From NCBI GenBank assembly GCA_013339895.1, contig JABACO010000003.1, positions 765,635 through 829,634 of the forward strand: a stretch of DNA of 64,000 nt, read 5' to 3'. Origin of the DNA: Ephydatia muelleri. Its lineage: Eukaryota; Porifera; Demospongiae; Spongillida; Spongillidae. The translations under genes and the position numbers were made by a program. Under the pieces are notes generated by a model. That model did not search any database and was not told the DNA's origin. It was given only the letters and a program-made list of their open reading frames with translations. Position 1 is the stretch's first letter, and the number at the start of each line of letters is the position of its first letter. Positions 53,502-64,000 of the stretch are shown in pieces.

Positions 53502-56500
53502 TTAATCGCATAGAACAACACTCAATACGCGAAACTTCAGGCAATCGTTTTTCAGGTATTGACGACTAAGTGATTTGTTTAACTTCAGGTCCTCCAGCAG
53601 CACAAATTCTGTCTGCGTCCAGCCATCGTTCCTTGCAAAGTCACCTTCAGTAGTCACTCGGCCCACAACTTTATTCCCACACGCTTTGGTGAGGTTCAAT
53701 GTCTTGGTACAGTGGTGGGCACTCTCTCTGCCCTGATTGGCCAGTTGTATAGTGATGTCTCCACAAAACGGAAATGTGAGGTTGTCGTCATACTCGCCCT
53801 TCATCAGGTGCACTGCCACGCCCAAATAGACACCTTTGCCAGCATCCGCCCCACCAGCCTCCACTCGAAGACAGAACTTATACCCACCAACATGGCTATA
53901 GAAAGGTCTACTGAACCACGACTTCCCAGACGTTTGGCGCTCTGAAAATTCATACATAACAAACTCGGGACCTGCAATAGGGACTAAATGAGATAGAGCA
54001 ATATTTGTAGATGCTAAAAGTTCTACTTTCTTCTTTAGCACTGCTATGTGATCAAAACTGTACTTGGTGACTAGCAGAAGATGTCTCTCTGTGGCCTCTT
54101 TCATGTGCGATGGCAGCTGAGCACGAACCACCTGAACCTCACAGCCTGCAAAGGAATACTCACAGCTCACCTGCTGACTAGGACAGATCTTGATGTGATC
54201 CTGTAAATGCTGACGTTGAATACTTCCATCGCCGCAGTTATTTGGACATTGGATCAGCTCAGTGGAACACTGCACGAGGTGAATGTTGCTTATCTCGTCA
54301 TACGTCGACAACTTGTTGCAGTACATACAACTGAACGGCCGCTTTGGGCAGGATTTGGCCCGGTGATCCTCCATCTTCCCCCTCAGCACCTCCTGGCCAC
54401 ACCCACTAGGACATGGCACCTTCACACCAGGGCACAAATCCTTCAAGTGACGTTTCAGCTCGCTTATCTCTCCACTCCAAGTACAGCCAGCATCCTGCTT
54501 AGATGGGCAGTAGATCTTCACACTCCACACTTTCCTCTTCCAGGCTTTGTCCACATTGAAGGTCATCTTCTTCCTGCGGCACATTGGACATGGCTTCTGG
54601 AGCTGCTGCAGTTGAGTCACAGCTTCCTTTGAGAACTGGTTGCCACAGCAGGATGATTGGTAAGGGTTTGTAAGCAACCCCTGCATCACTGGACAAAAGT
54701 AATCCTCAGATGGCTTTTCGACAAAATCGTAAGTAATATCTGTGTCATCGTTGTAAGTGCTCTCTTCTGGATCATCACCATCACCTAAGAGATTTTCACA
54801 GAGTAGCAATTTGCACGCATGGACATTTGTGATTACATTTAAACATTTTTAAACATCTTCAGAACATAAAAGTTCAAGTGTTTTTAAAATCCTAAACATT
54901 GAAAAAATCTTCTTTTTGGATTAGCCCCCACTTGGAGGCCTCATATCTTTACATCACCCTCCCCCTTCCCCCTCCCCCCTTCCCCCTTCCCCCTCCCCCC
55001 TCCTCCCTTCCCCCTTCCAAAGATAATTGCAGAATTGAATAGCTCTTGCTGAGCTCTACAAGTTGGATGTCTTTTACCTTGTTCCTGCCACCCCTGAAGA
55101 ACATATATCTCAAGTGACCAAACATATTCCTGGGAATTTACACGTCTTGATTTTAACTTACTTTCTTAGGTCTACAAAGAGCCAAATATATCATCTTATT
55201 TATTCGCTTTCACATCAGTGCCTATTTTTCAAGACACAAGTTAATAAAAAAAAGTTGTTTAAAAATGTTGCAGATAATGAATTGTAATTGTTGATAATTA
55301 GGATTAAAATAAAACTCCACAAGAATTAAAAACAACCAAAACCACGAAATACCTTCCAAAATCAAGCACCCTGCTTTACCTGAGAGTTGAAATTTTGTAA
55401 ATGAAATGTAGATTATTGAAATGAAAAACAGAATAAAAGAATTAGGTCAGCACTTTTAAACATTAGCTTGATAGGGGCTACAGCAATATTAACTTAATGA
55501 TGCAACAAAGCAAAATATTACAATGCATTGTACAATTGCTTTGTTTTGAATAAACATGCCTTTTCCTACTTTGCAATTAATATTTATGTACGTATTTGCT
55601 TGCACCGTTAGTTATCCAAACTAATAAATCCAAACTAATAGAGCTTTGGACCACAATTTAAAATCCATGGCCATGAAACATTGAACCAATTTACCCCTGT
55701 GTATACATTCACCAAAACTGGCCACATTGATTCAACCATATCCAAATATGCATACACAAATAAAACACACATAACATTACCATCATCTGACTCTTCATGC
55801 ATCTGCAAGAAGGGTGTGATTAGCAATGGTCAATACATCAATAACTCTCTACCTTTTCCTCCTCCTTCCCTGATGCATAGACAAACACTCTCACTTCATC
55901 AATCAGTACCTCCAGAACACTGTACTGTGTCAGCACCTTGTAGCCCACCTCAGGATTCTTCATTTCTGCACACAGATGCTCCACCACATGAGATGGGATC
56001 AGCCACACCACTGCCACAGAGCCAGGGTGCACACTCCTGAAGATTAGCACCATTTGATGCAGAGAATAATGCTGACAGAAGTCTTTCCTGAAGTGGTCCA
56101 CCTGACGTAATGTGGTCTGTTTAGGGTCCAATCCATGACGTGCTATCAATTTTCTGAAGCCAGGAGGAACCTCCTCCCTCCCCCTCCAAATACGCATGAA
56201 GTCTGCCAGCTTTGTTTCTTTCATAAAGGCTTTCATATCTCTAACAAACTGTTTCATTAGTTCCTTGGTCTGATTGCGGCCACATTTTTCCACCAGATGC
56301 TCCAGAAGACCAGAGTTGAAGCAGTCCCAGTATAAATTCAGCAACGTAATAATTTCAATGACGCTACTAGCCTGGGCAATATCTTGGTGATGCTCTTTTA
56401 GAAATGCTTTATGCTCCTGTTTCATCACTGCAGGGATAAGTGTTACATAAGTCTTAATGTCCCTGATGTCCACATATTCACAGTCCACTTGGATCACTCG

Positions 56501-57356
56501 TACCACCTCCAGGAACTTTTCTTCCAGCTCATTGATGGACTTCTCCAGAGCTGTAAATTGAGTAAAATGAATCATGATATGTCCCTCACTTCATACTGGT
56601 GATGGTGCCCTCACTCCACACTGGTGATGGCTCCCTCACTCCACACTGGTGATGGTTCCCTCACTCCACACTGGTGATGGTTCCCTCACTCCCACTGGTG
56701 ATGGTTCCCTCACTCCACACTGGTGATGGTTCCCTCACTCCACACTGGTGATGGTTCCCTCACTCCACACTGGTGATGGTTCCCTCACTCCACACTGGTG
56801 ATGGTTCCCTCACTCCACACTGGTGATGGTTCCCTCACTCCACACTGGTGATGGTTCCCTCACTCCACACTGGTGATGGTTCCCTCACTCCACACTGGTG
56901 ATGGTTCCCTCACTCCACACTGGTGATGGTTCCCTCACTCCACACTGGTGATGGTTCCCTCACTCCACACTGGTGATGGTTCCCTCACTCCACACTGGTG
57001 ATGTTCCCTCACTCCACACTGGTGATGGTTCCCTCACTCCACACTGGTGATGGTTCCCTCACTCCACACTGGTGATGGTTCCCTCACTCCACACTGGTGA
57101 TGGTTCCCTCACTCCACAGGCTCCCCGATTACATCATTATGCTTACCAGGATCAGGAGATGGAGAATGAGAAATAGGCTCAGCCAATGTGGGCCCATGAT
57201 CAGCATCAGGTGGAGAAGGATGATTATCAGGTGGTGAAGAAAGTCGTGATGAAGGACCTGGCAAGTGTTTGTGAACAGGTGGATCAGGTGACCCTTGGGA
57301 AGTACTAGCTGAGAGCCTTTGGCCTTCTTTGTAGGTGGCTAGAGAGGTGCCAACGT

Positions 57357-57428
<72 letters not shown>

Positions 57429-57725
57429 CACATACACACACACACAGTAATTGTATTCAGTGTTTTTATACACGTTTACACCTTGACGTACAGGCTTCAC
57501 TCACCATCTAATCTATCTGCAAGCCACGCATTACTCGAATCAAACTTGATATGTTTGATAACCGTTTCGAATACACCCTTTCCTCCATTGCTTTTGATGG
57601 CGTTCAGTATGACTGCTATTTGCTCCGAGCGAGCCTGCTTCGCTCTAACGTCGTTCCATACTCCAGAATTGATAATGCCCTCTTGCAACATCTTGTTAGA
57701 AAATTCTAGCGGGTCCAGCGAAAGA
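53502..57725 (-). CDS. CARD-like - novel domain - degenerate RING/TRAF-MATH fusion (5 exons visible)
   Basis: Minus-strand exons: 57725-57505 (221 nt), 57338-57147 (192), 56550-55853 (698), 55802-55781 (22) and 54784-53502 (1283). Borders are GT/AG; phases agree at each junction (1, 1, 0, 1), leaving one frame of about 804 codons to the stop. Domains in order are a CARD-like fold (PLEFSNKMLQEGIINSGVW ... GGKGVFETVIKHI ... WLADRLDG) and a Pro/Ser linker (SPDPPVHKHLPGPSSRLSS). A ~230-residue domain with LNLYWDCFNSGLLEHLVEKC follows. A RING/U-box-like motif lacks most RING zinc ligands (FCPVMQGLLTNPYQSSCCGN, later PCPMCR). TRAF-type zinc fingers (KVPCPSGCGQEVLRGKMEDH ... CPNNCGDGSIQRQHL) lead to a MATH domain (GGYKFCLRVEAGG to the C-terminus). 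By family knowledge this suggests an adaptor linking death-fold assemblies to TRAF signalling. The first exon(s), including the N-terminal CARD helix and the ATG, are not found. Confidence 0.75.
54957..55020. repeat. CCCCTTCC low-complexity tract in intron 4 of the TRAF-like gene
   Basis: Irregular CCCTCCCCC/TTCCCCC run. Its counterpart in the left-end duplicate is the GGGAGGG run at about 141-156. Confidence 0.8.
56582..57118. repeat. Minisatellite, 25-bp unit, ~21 copies, in intron 2 of the TRAF-like gene
   Basis: Unit GGTGATGGTTCCCTCACTCC plus ACACT, very uniform. It lies entirely between the donor at 57146 and the acceptor at 56551. Confidence 0.95.
57356..57446. repeat. (CA)n microsatellite in intron 1 of the TRAF-like gene
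   Basis: About 40 CA units with one ATGCA interruption. The complementary (TG)n sits just upstream of the pyrimidine tract of the exon 2 acceptor. Confidence 0.95.
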
Positions 57726-58489
57726 CTGACAGATTATGTCATGCGACGTTTGCAATGCGCGAAAACCTGGCAAATTCGTGTATTGCATAGCCATTTCACT
57801 AACCGCGAATTATTATCACGTGATTCAGCTACTTAAATAGGAGATACAAACCATAAAACTTGCTTTTCACCGCCGCCGCTCATATCCGATGTACTCATTA
57901 TATGTGCGCGAGTTAATGTGCAGCATGTACAATACTACCTGCATTTGTATCGTATACTATTTCATTACAGGACTTCTGAGAATCTGAAAATTGACCGTTG
58001 CCGGGATTATACGAGTAGACTATGACAAAAGGTTACTATTAAGAGGAGTGGATGCCCACAACGTACATAAAACGCCTAACATTCAAGATTCGCAATATAT
58101 TAGGCGGCGTATAACATTGGTCAGCCAGGTACTATTATGCTAACGTAACATATAAAGCCTTTCCGCAGCCAGTGTTTTATACATGGATGTATATATAAGT
58201 CCCACGCTAGAAGAAAATTCCGTTTCCCTCATGCATACAACTAGTAGTTCAGGAGGTGTCTCCTTGTGGTTAGCAATTGACCACACCACATTTGAAATTA
58301 GAAGTGAAATTGTGTACATTGAATTGACAGCTACTAATGTTTTATGTAGCTTGCGCTCTAAGTCACGCGATCGTATGTAATGTCATGTCACTTCTCGAAT
58401 CCCATCCGGAAACCTTAAATGAGTGCTCTTAACTTGTGGGATCTCATGTCATTTATTTCAGTGACGGATCGCCCCCCTCCCAGATCTCG

Positions 58490-58575
58490 TGATTATGTAA
58501 TGCAGCAAGCGCAGCGGTGATGTAATGCAGCAAGCGCAGCGGTGATGTAATGCAGCAGGCGTGGCGGTGATTAAT
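58490..58575. repeat. Short tandem repeat, ~27-bp unit, three copies
   Basis: TGTAATGCAGCAAGCGCAGC followed by GGTGA is repeated; the last unit is diverged (GGCGTGGCGGTGA). The surrounding 57.9-59.2 kb shows no supported gene. Confidence 0.75.
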
Positions 58576-59228
58576 TGATCGGCAACTCCAAGTTCCATAC
58601 GATGAACCTTAAAAACTGCAGCGATAATTATAATTTCGCCTTATATAGTCTCAAGGAACACATTCAGCTGAAGTGGGGAAGTGCAAATAGTGCCTGATCT
58701 TGAATATGGACGTGTATACCGTCGATCGCGATATGACCGCTACGATGCAGCTTAATGATCAGTCATCGTGCATATATTGTCTGAATCAGACAAGTCATCC
58801 ATCACTAGCAGCCTCATTTATGGTTGGCTGCGTTTGGCCTCAGGACCATGCTGAGCAAACACGTGCTGCGTGGGAGTAACACACATCTACTTGCAAGGTG
58901 CATTTTTAATGCACTGACTAGACGATCTTTACATTTGACTCGCGTGCACATGGATAAATCTCTAACTCCATCCATGGAGCGGCACTAAAATAATGACTAA
59001 CGTGATTCGCAAAGTAAAAATTAAGCGTGAAACGAGACACGAAAATAATAGGTCGAGTATTAACGTATGCAGTATTCATCGAATCTGTTCGGTCCCTACA
59101 TGTTGACTTGGCAATGCCATGCACCTAATGGTCAATGGAAAAAAGAGTTGCTGTCTTCTCCATGCCACGCCTGTGTCAGGTGCAGGACATTTGTATTGGC
59201 GCTTTTTGTTGCGTTTAGGTTGTTGTCC

Positions 59229-59265
59229 ACCCCCCCCCCCCCCCCCAAAAAAAAAAAACAAATAA

Positions 59266-59310
<45 letters not shown>

Positions 59311-59494
59311 AAAAAAAAAAGACAAACAAAAAAAACAAAAGATACTGAGAGAGAGAGAGCGAGAGAGAGAGAGAGAGAGAGGAGAGAGACGAGCGAGAGA
59401 GCGCAGAGCGGTATCGAGAGCGAGAGAGAAGAGAGAGAGAGAGCTCGACTTTCTCTCTCTATCTATCTCTCTTCTCTCTCTCTCCTCTCTCTCG

Positions 59495-59554
<60 letters not shown>

Positions 59555-59560
59555 TTTTTA
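59229..59560. repeat. Low-complexity C / A / GA-CT tracts
   Basis: A C-run (59229-59246), an A-run (59247-59340), a (GA)n block (59345-59443) and a (CT)n block (59449-59548). The GA and CT blocks are complementary and could fold into a long hairpin. The A- and GA-runs are also places where assembly errors are common. Confidence 0.9.
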
Positions 59561-60173
59561 CTTTCTTCTCCCACTGCATTTTTCTTTTATTTCCTACTGT
59601 ATTTCCTTATGCAGACAAATCATGTACACATGTATGATAACATTATGATTGTCATTCCATCCCTGACTGGTCAGTCCTCTTCCCTGCTCACAGCTGATCG
59701 GAGATTTCCTTGCTCTCCCAGCAAAGCTGGGAGGCCTAGGACTAATCATTGAAGTGGAGACAGCAGACCCAAACTTTCAATCATCGGTTAAAACTGGTTC
59801 CACCTAAATGCTCCTAGCTACAGTTCCAGTTGTGTACAAAAGTCATGAGGATGACAAAAAACAATCCTATGGTCAGTGTGTGCGTGACATTGAACATGGC
59901 ATATGTTCACCCCATGTACTCTATCAATGGAAAGCGACTATTTTCTATGAGCATCTAGCTGATTTGCTTTTCCACTAGAGAAAACCTCCTAAATGTACAC
60001 TCATGGGCTGAATAAGATGTAGCCATTACTTTGCCATCCTGAGATCTGCTGTGATGTGCTTTAGAGGAAGCAATCGCTCATCCCACCACCAAGTTAAAAG
60101 TACGACAGGCATATTCCTTGCAGCTTCAGAGAGCTGTGTACCAATTGATCTTCACACATGATCGAACTAATAT

Positions 60174-60398
60174 TAGGGATTGTTTCCGCGAAAAGGGGCC
60201 CAAAACACAAGAGTTGAATTTTTGTTATATTCTAGAAGTCCGATACACATTGCTTCTTATGCACTAAGAATTGAAGTATCTGTCATGGAGTTGTAAGGCT
60301 CTGAATTTTTAATTAGCCATACATTTCAATGCATTTCTACTGAGCCTACTGGAAACTTTATAGCATGTGCTAGGTCCATTTTGCAGAAACAATCCCAT
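60174..60398. mobile_element. Short MITE, same family as 45692-45934 (opposite orientation)
   Basis: The ends AGGGATTGTTTCCGCGAAAA and TTTTGCAGAAACAATCCC are inverted repeats with changes at the right end. Inside, TCCGATACACATTGCTTCTTA and ATCTGTCATGGAGTT match the reverse complement of 45805-45875. Confidence 0.75.
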
Positions 60399-60399
60399 A

Positions 60400-61855
60400 T
60401 GTTGTTTAGTTTTAATTTTGCTCGCATGTATACCAGCATGAATTTGTTAATAATACATAATGATATATTATAGATTCAGCTGAGAATAATGGAATGCATG
60501 AATACATGTACCTTAAAACTACTAAATAATTATACATGTATTTTGACCTTTTATTATTGGTATAATTATGATTATTAATACAGTACTAACCTCAGGGTAC
60601 TGCTATCTATAACTAAACTACATCACTATGATACTATATATAGATTATGCTGGTTGTTCTTTTGAAAAATACCACAGTGCATTGTCTCTTACCAGCATGA
60701 CATTCACTTGCTGTGTGCCTAAGGTTCTTTCATTAGGATAGTAAGCTTTTGTAATCTCCTATCTCCATAGCCTTGGCCAACATGCCTCTGCCGCCCCACC
60801 CCCCACATTTGAGATCATTAGTTGAGTAGATTTTCACTTACACAGAGGCAAACTCAACTAGTCATCTATTTTTTTTCTGCGTGATTTCATGTATTTGTGC
60901 ATGTGCTCAAAGGGTATACATGTCTTGGTCGATTATCGCATTTAAAGACATTCTACAAGGTGTTAATTGTAACTATTATGCATAAGTAGCAATATATAAA
61001 TATACAGTGGAACAGCCAAGTTTACTAGGTTTAATAATAAACCTAATATCATGATTGATTTAACATTATTTAGGTTGGATTCATATGTAGTTTTCTTTAC
61101 AAGAAATATAAAGTTTGGACATAGGATTGGCAGGTTGGATTTTATTTGATAACTAATTTTAATTTAAGTCTACTGAAGTAAAAACCGTCATTTGATTCAG
61201 TATTTCAATTATAGTGAGATATCAAAAGTCAAAGTTCATTAAAAGTAAAGTGGTGTTTAGTGTTTCCAAGTTAGATTTTTTGTTTTGCATATTTACTAAT
61301 GAAATGCAAATCAAAGCTTTCAATCATTCATTCAGGTTACTGTGCAGTTTATAAATTCGCTGATAGTTAAAAGCTGTTGTACATTATTATATCACATTAA
61401 TTAAAGAAAGCATTTCATTTCATTTTTGGACCAACAAAAATGATCAGATTTTAATAACATAGTTTATATTTGCATGACTTTCTGTTTGTATAATTATAAA
61501 TGCATCTACATTAATAAACTTATTTTTAAAATATACTCATGTGAAACATTCATTTGCAAACACCCTGTATATACAGTGTATAATATACATGACTATACAG
61601 TTTCAGTACTTGCTAAATAATACATAATTAGCATGGGTGTACCTTACTGCATGGAACATTCCATTTTAGAAGATCATGTATGTTATTTTCATCAACACAG
61701 CATTTATAATTATGCAACGATTATAGTTTACAGTAGTAGTCATTGCATCATCACATATCCAGACCCAGCTTACTGCTGCCAATCGTAAAGCACCATGTTT
61801 ATGCGCTCAACAGAGTAATTATGATTTAATCCTTCCTGAGTCTCACTACAAGTGC
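60400..61855. other. AT-rich stretch with no gene recognised
   Basis: Only short chance frames. No partner repeat was seen. Confidence 0.45.
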
Positions 61856-61862
61856 TACAAGT

Positions 61863-63437
61863 GTGGGTGCTGTTCTGTCACAAGTAATAGATGGACATGA
61901 GCGGGCAGTAGCATATGCCAGTCGTGCCCTCACTAAACCCGAGAGGCGGTATTGTACTACCAGGCAAGAAATGCTGGCTCTTGTGTGGGAAGCTCAGCAT
62001 TTTAGACTCTACCTCTATGGACGGTCATTTCAAGCAAGAACTGATCATCAGTCGCTTAAATGGTTAAGGAATTTTAAGGAACCAGAAGGACAAGTGACTC
62101 GCTGGCTTGAAGCTTTGGCAGAATATAACTTTGAAGTGGTGCACCGACCTGGTAGGCAGCATAGGAATGCAGATGGTCTCTCTCGACAGCATTGCCAACA
62201 ATGTGGGCAACAATGCAATGCAGCAGAGTAACAGCAACCTCTTCGGCAGCAGGAGGCAGAGGCTGTACTTTCAGTTGATAATTGCCTGCCATCCTGGGAA
62301 CCAGAAGAGCTACGCAAACAACAAGGTGACGATCCTGATGTAAATAAAGCGTTCATTAATACGCGTGAAGGTGCATGGTCAGACAGCGTTCCATTGGTGG
62401 AGAGTCAGGTTTCCAGAGTTTGTGGGCTCAGAGACAGCAATTAACTGTGGTAGATGGCCTGTTGTACAGGAAGTGGAAGGATGGGAGACTACACTAAGTG
62501 GGTCGAAGCATATCCTATGTCGACATGGAGGCCACCACCGTAGCAGAATGCTTGTATGATTACATATGTCGTTTTGGTGCACCGGATATGCTGCATACCG
62601 ATCAGGGATGGAATTTTGAGTCTGCCTTGATCAGCGAACTGTGTAAGTTGTTAAGTTGTTAGCGATTACTAAAACTGGAACAACTCCATACCATCCGCAG
62701 TTGGACAGAATGATCGAACGTTTCAATAGGACCCTCCTAAGCACGTTGAGTATAGTGCTGAGGGAAGAAAGGGAGGAGAATTGGGAAGTTGCTTGCCTGC
62801 TGTCATGTTAGCTTACCATAGTAGCCCTCATCAGACAACGCACCAATCTCCATTTATGTTAACATTTGGGAGGAGATAAGATTACCTGTTGATGTAATGT
62901 TTGGCCGACCAGTATTAGAAGCAGATGTGTGTCGTAGCAATTATGCACAAGAATTGAGGAATCGATTGGTCGATACCAAGAGGTCGATCTGCGAAGTTCC
63001 ATCGTCCCCGGAAAGGCCCATACATCGTTGTGAAGGCACTGAATGATGTTGTGTACAGAATACGAAATGTAGATGCTCCTAGAAAGAAATTGGTTGTTCA
63101 CTTCAATAGGTTGAAACCATACAAACATGACACTGATCAAAATGACGAGGCCAGGAGTGAAGACAGCGGACCTATGCAAAAGAGCAGAAAGTTTCCAAAA
63201 CCAAGTGGAGTCGTATCTCCCAAAGAGCTCGATGAGTCTGAAGATGAAGAACTGATGTACCCTCCAATGCAACCCGACCCTGGACAAGACTTGAACAATC
63301 CAGTTGCACAGCCTGTTCTTGTGCCAGATAATGTAGCAGAATTACATAGAGATATTGGAATCACAGAAAATGCTCATCTACAAGTTCCACCACTGAGAAG
63401 ATCAACTCAGAACAGGAAGCCACCTGACAGATATTGA
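61863..63437 (+). pseudogene. Ty3/gypsy-like pol remnant (RNase H, integrase, C-terminal tail)
   Basis: The RNase H part (61863-62231) is open: GAVLSQVIDGHERAVAYASR, then KPERRYCTTRQEMLALVWEA, TDHQSLKWLRNF and HRPGRQHRNADGLSRQHC. The integrase part (about 62480-62900) is split over frames: VEAYPMS, ECLYDYICRFGAPDMLHTDQ, then TPYHPQLDRMIERFNRTLL and MLAYHSSPHQTTHQSPFML, with at least three frame changes. The tail (63030-63437) is open again: ALNDVVYRIRNVDAPRKKLV, VHFNRLKPY, and an end RRSTQNRKPPDRY typical of this group. Protease and reverse transcriptase are absent from the 5' side. It is a dead, 5'-truncated element. Confidence 0.85.
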
Positions 63438-63476
63438 CGTTGCAAATATTGGATCCACACGAGGACGTGTGCTCGG

Positions 63477-64000
63477 AAGAAAGGGAAAAATGTAATGACT
63501 ATTCAAGCTTGAGCAGATTATGTATTTAAGTGCATTGATTGCCGTTGTAAAGTATGTCTGATATGCAATGTTATAAATGCTACATAATCATAGCTCAATA
63601 TTGTGATCACTATATCATCAGCAGCTGAGCACCAATAATACTCTGCTTGTTCCTATACATGCATCGCAATGAATGCAACTAGTCTAAGCACTTCAGTATA
63701 AGATAAAACTTATTTAATTAGCTCAGGCCAAGATAGTTCAGGCCATGGCCGTGTCAGCCTGACGACTTCTGCCATCACTTCTTTTCATAAGTAAGCACTG
63801 TCAGAATATACAGGCTACTCTGCTATTAGGGTCGCTGTGTAAGCTGCTTTTATTTCATTTTCTTTAGTTTGCAAGCTGCCATTTGATGGTTGTTTTGGCA
63901 GAAATCTTCATTAGCCAAGCACTGTTGAACTGTTATAAATAAATTAATAACGCTTTTAATATTCCTGAATCAGGAAATATTGTTTCTACATCTTTAACTG
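63477..64000 (+). mobile_element. Polypurine tract and probable 3' LTR of the gypsy-like element
   Basis: AGAAAGGGAAAAA at 63478-63490 directly precedes TGTAATGACTATTC at 63491, as expected for a polypurine tract followed by an LTR beginning TG. A possible poly(A) signal (AATAAATTAATAA) lies near 63936. The LTR's end is not seen, and no 5' LTR copy is in the window. Confidence 0.55.

Noticed and set aside
54785-54809. ATG at 54809 as the start of the TRAF-like protein
   Set aside because: The sequence before GGTGATGGTGATGATCC is an intron end (AATCTCTTAG). The left-end duplicate has diverged here but keeps the acceptor, and the upstream micro-exon joins in phase.
57109-57441. Cys/Val repeat start (VCVCVCVC) of a frame entering the Pro/Ser-rich exon
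   Set aside because: It is the (CA)n microsatellite read through. The real exon starts after the acceptor at 57339-57340.
61863-64000. Intact, potentially active LTR retrotransposon
   Set aside because: Integrase is interrupted by several frame changes, and protease, reverse transcriptase and the 5' LTR are absent.

Overview
The window looks like accessory sequence from an invertebrate animal genome, most likely a marine sponge (inference). The reasons are very short introns with consensus GT/AG borders (50 bp at 55803-55852), death-fold and TRAF-type signalling genes, many short minisatellites, and fragments of sponge/cnidarian-like retroelements. It is repeat-rich and AT-rich, and nothing in it looks bacterial. 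All gene models come from reading exon borders and codon phase by eye; none is backed by transcript data.

Layout. 1-2440 is a decayed inverted copy of parts of 45.2-54.9 kb, holding pseudogene pieces of the TRAF-like gene and of the ankyrin gene. 3-11 kb is a graveyard of mobile elements: two remnants of one reverse-transcriptase family, small MITEs, a nested palindrome and a GCATGCAT minisatellite. 14-16 kb holds a hAT-like element with a zinc-finger ORF inside a minisatellite, and a 600-bp element with perfect 20-bp TTAA-starting inverted ends. 17.7-38.6 kb is a minus-strand tandem array of an unrecognised family with small exons. Its parts are hydrophobic N-terminal exons, a Cys motif exon (CGxCGNxPCxC), Ser/Gly linker exons and C-terminal transmembrane exons. 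Copies range from phase-consistent to clearly broken.

43.2-47.5 kb carries a five-exon minus-strand gene joining ankyrin repeats, a coiled coil and a Death domain. 49.2-49.7 kb carries two exons resembling the zinc-binding N-terminal region of RAG1. 53.5-57.7 kb carries a five-exon minus-strand gene whose phases join a CARD-like death fold, a Pro/Ser linker, an uncharacterised ~230-residue domain, a degenerate RING/U-box, TRAF zinc fingers and a MATH domain. The right end is a broken Ty3/gypsy-like pol followed by a probable 3' LTR.

The two death-fold genes lie close together on the same strand, and pieces of both occur together in the left-hand duplicate. A common role in innate-immune or apoptotic signalling is a reasonable inference. 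Three ~800-bp foldback elements and two short MITEs share the end GGGA(C/T)(A/C)GTTTCC-CGCGAAAA (variable). Two of these insertions have paralogous empty sites elsewhere in the window.
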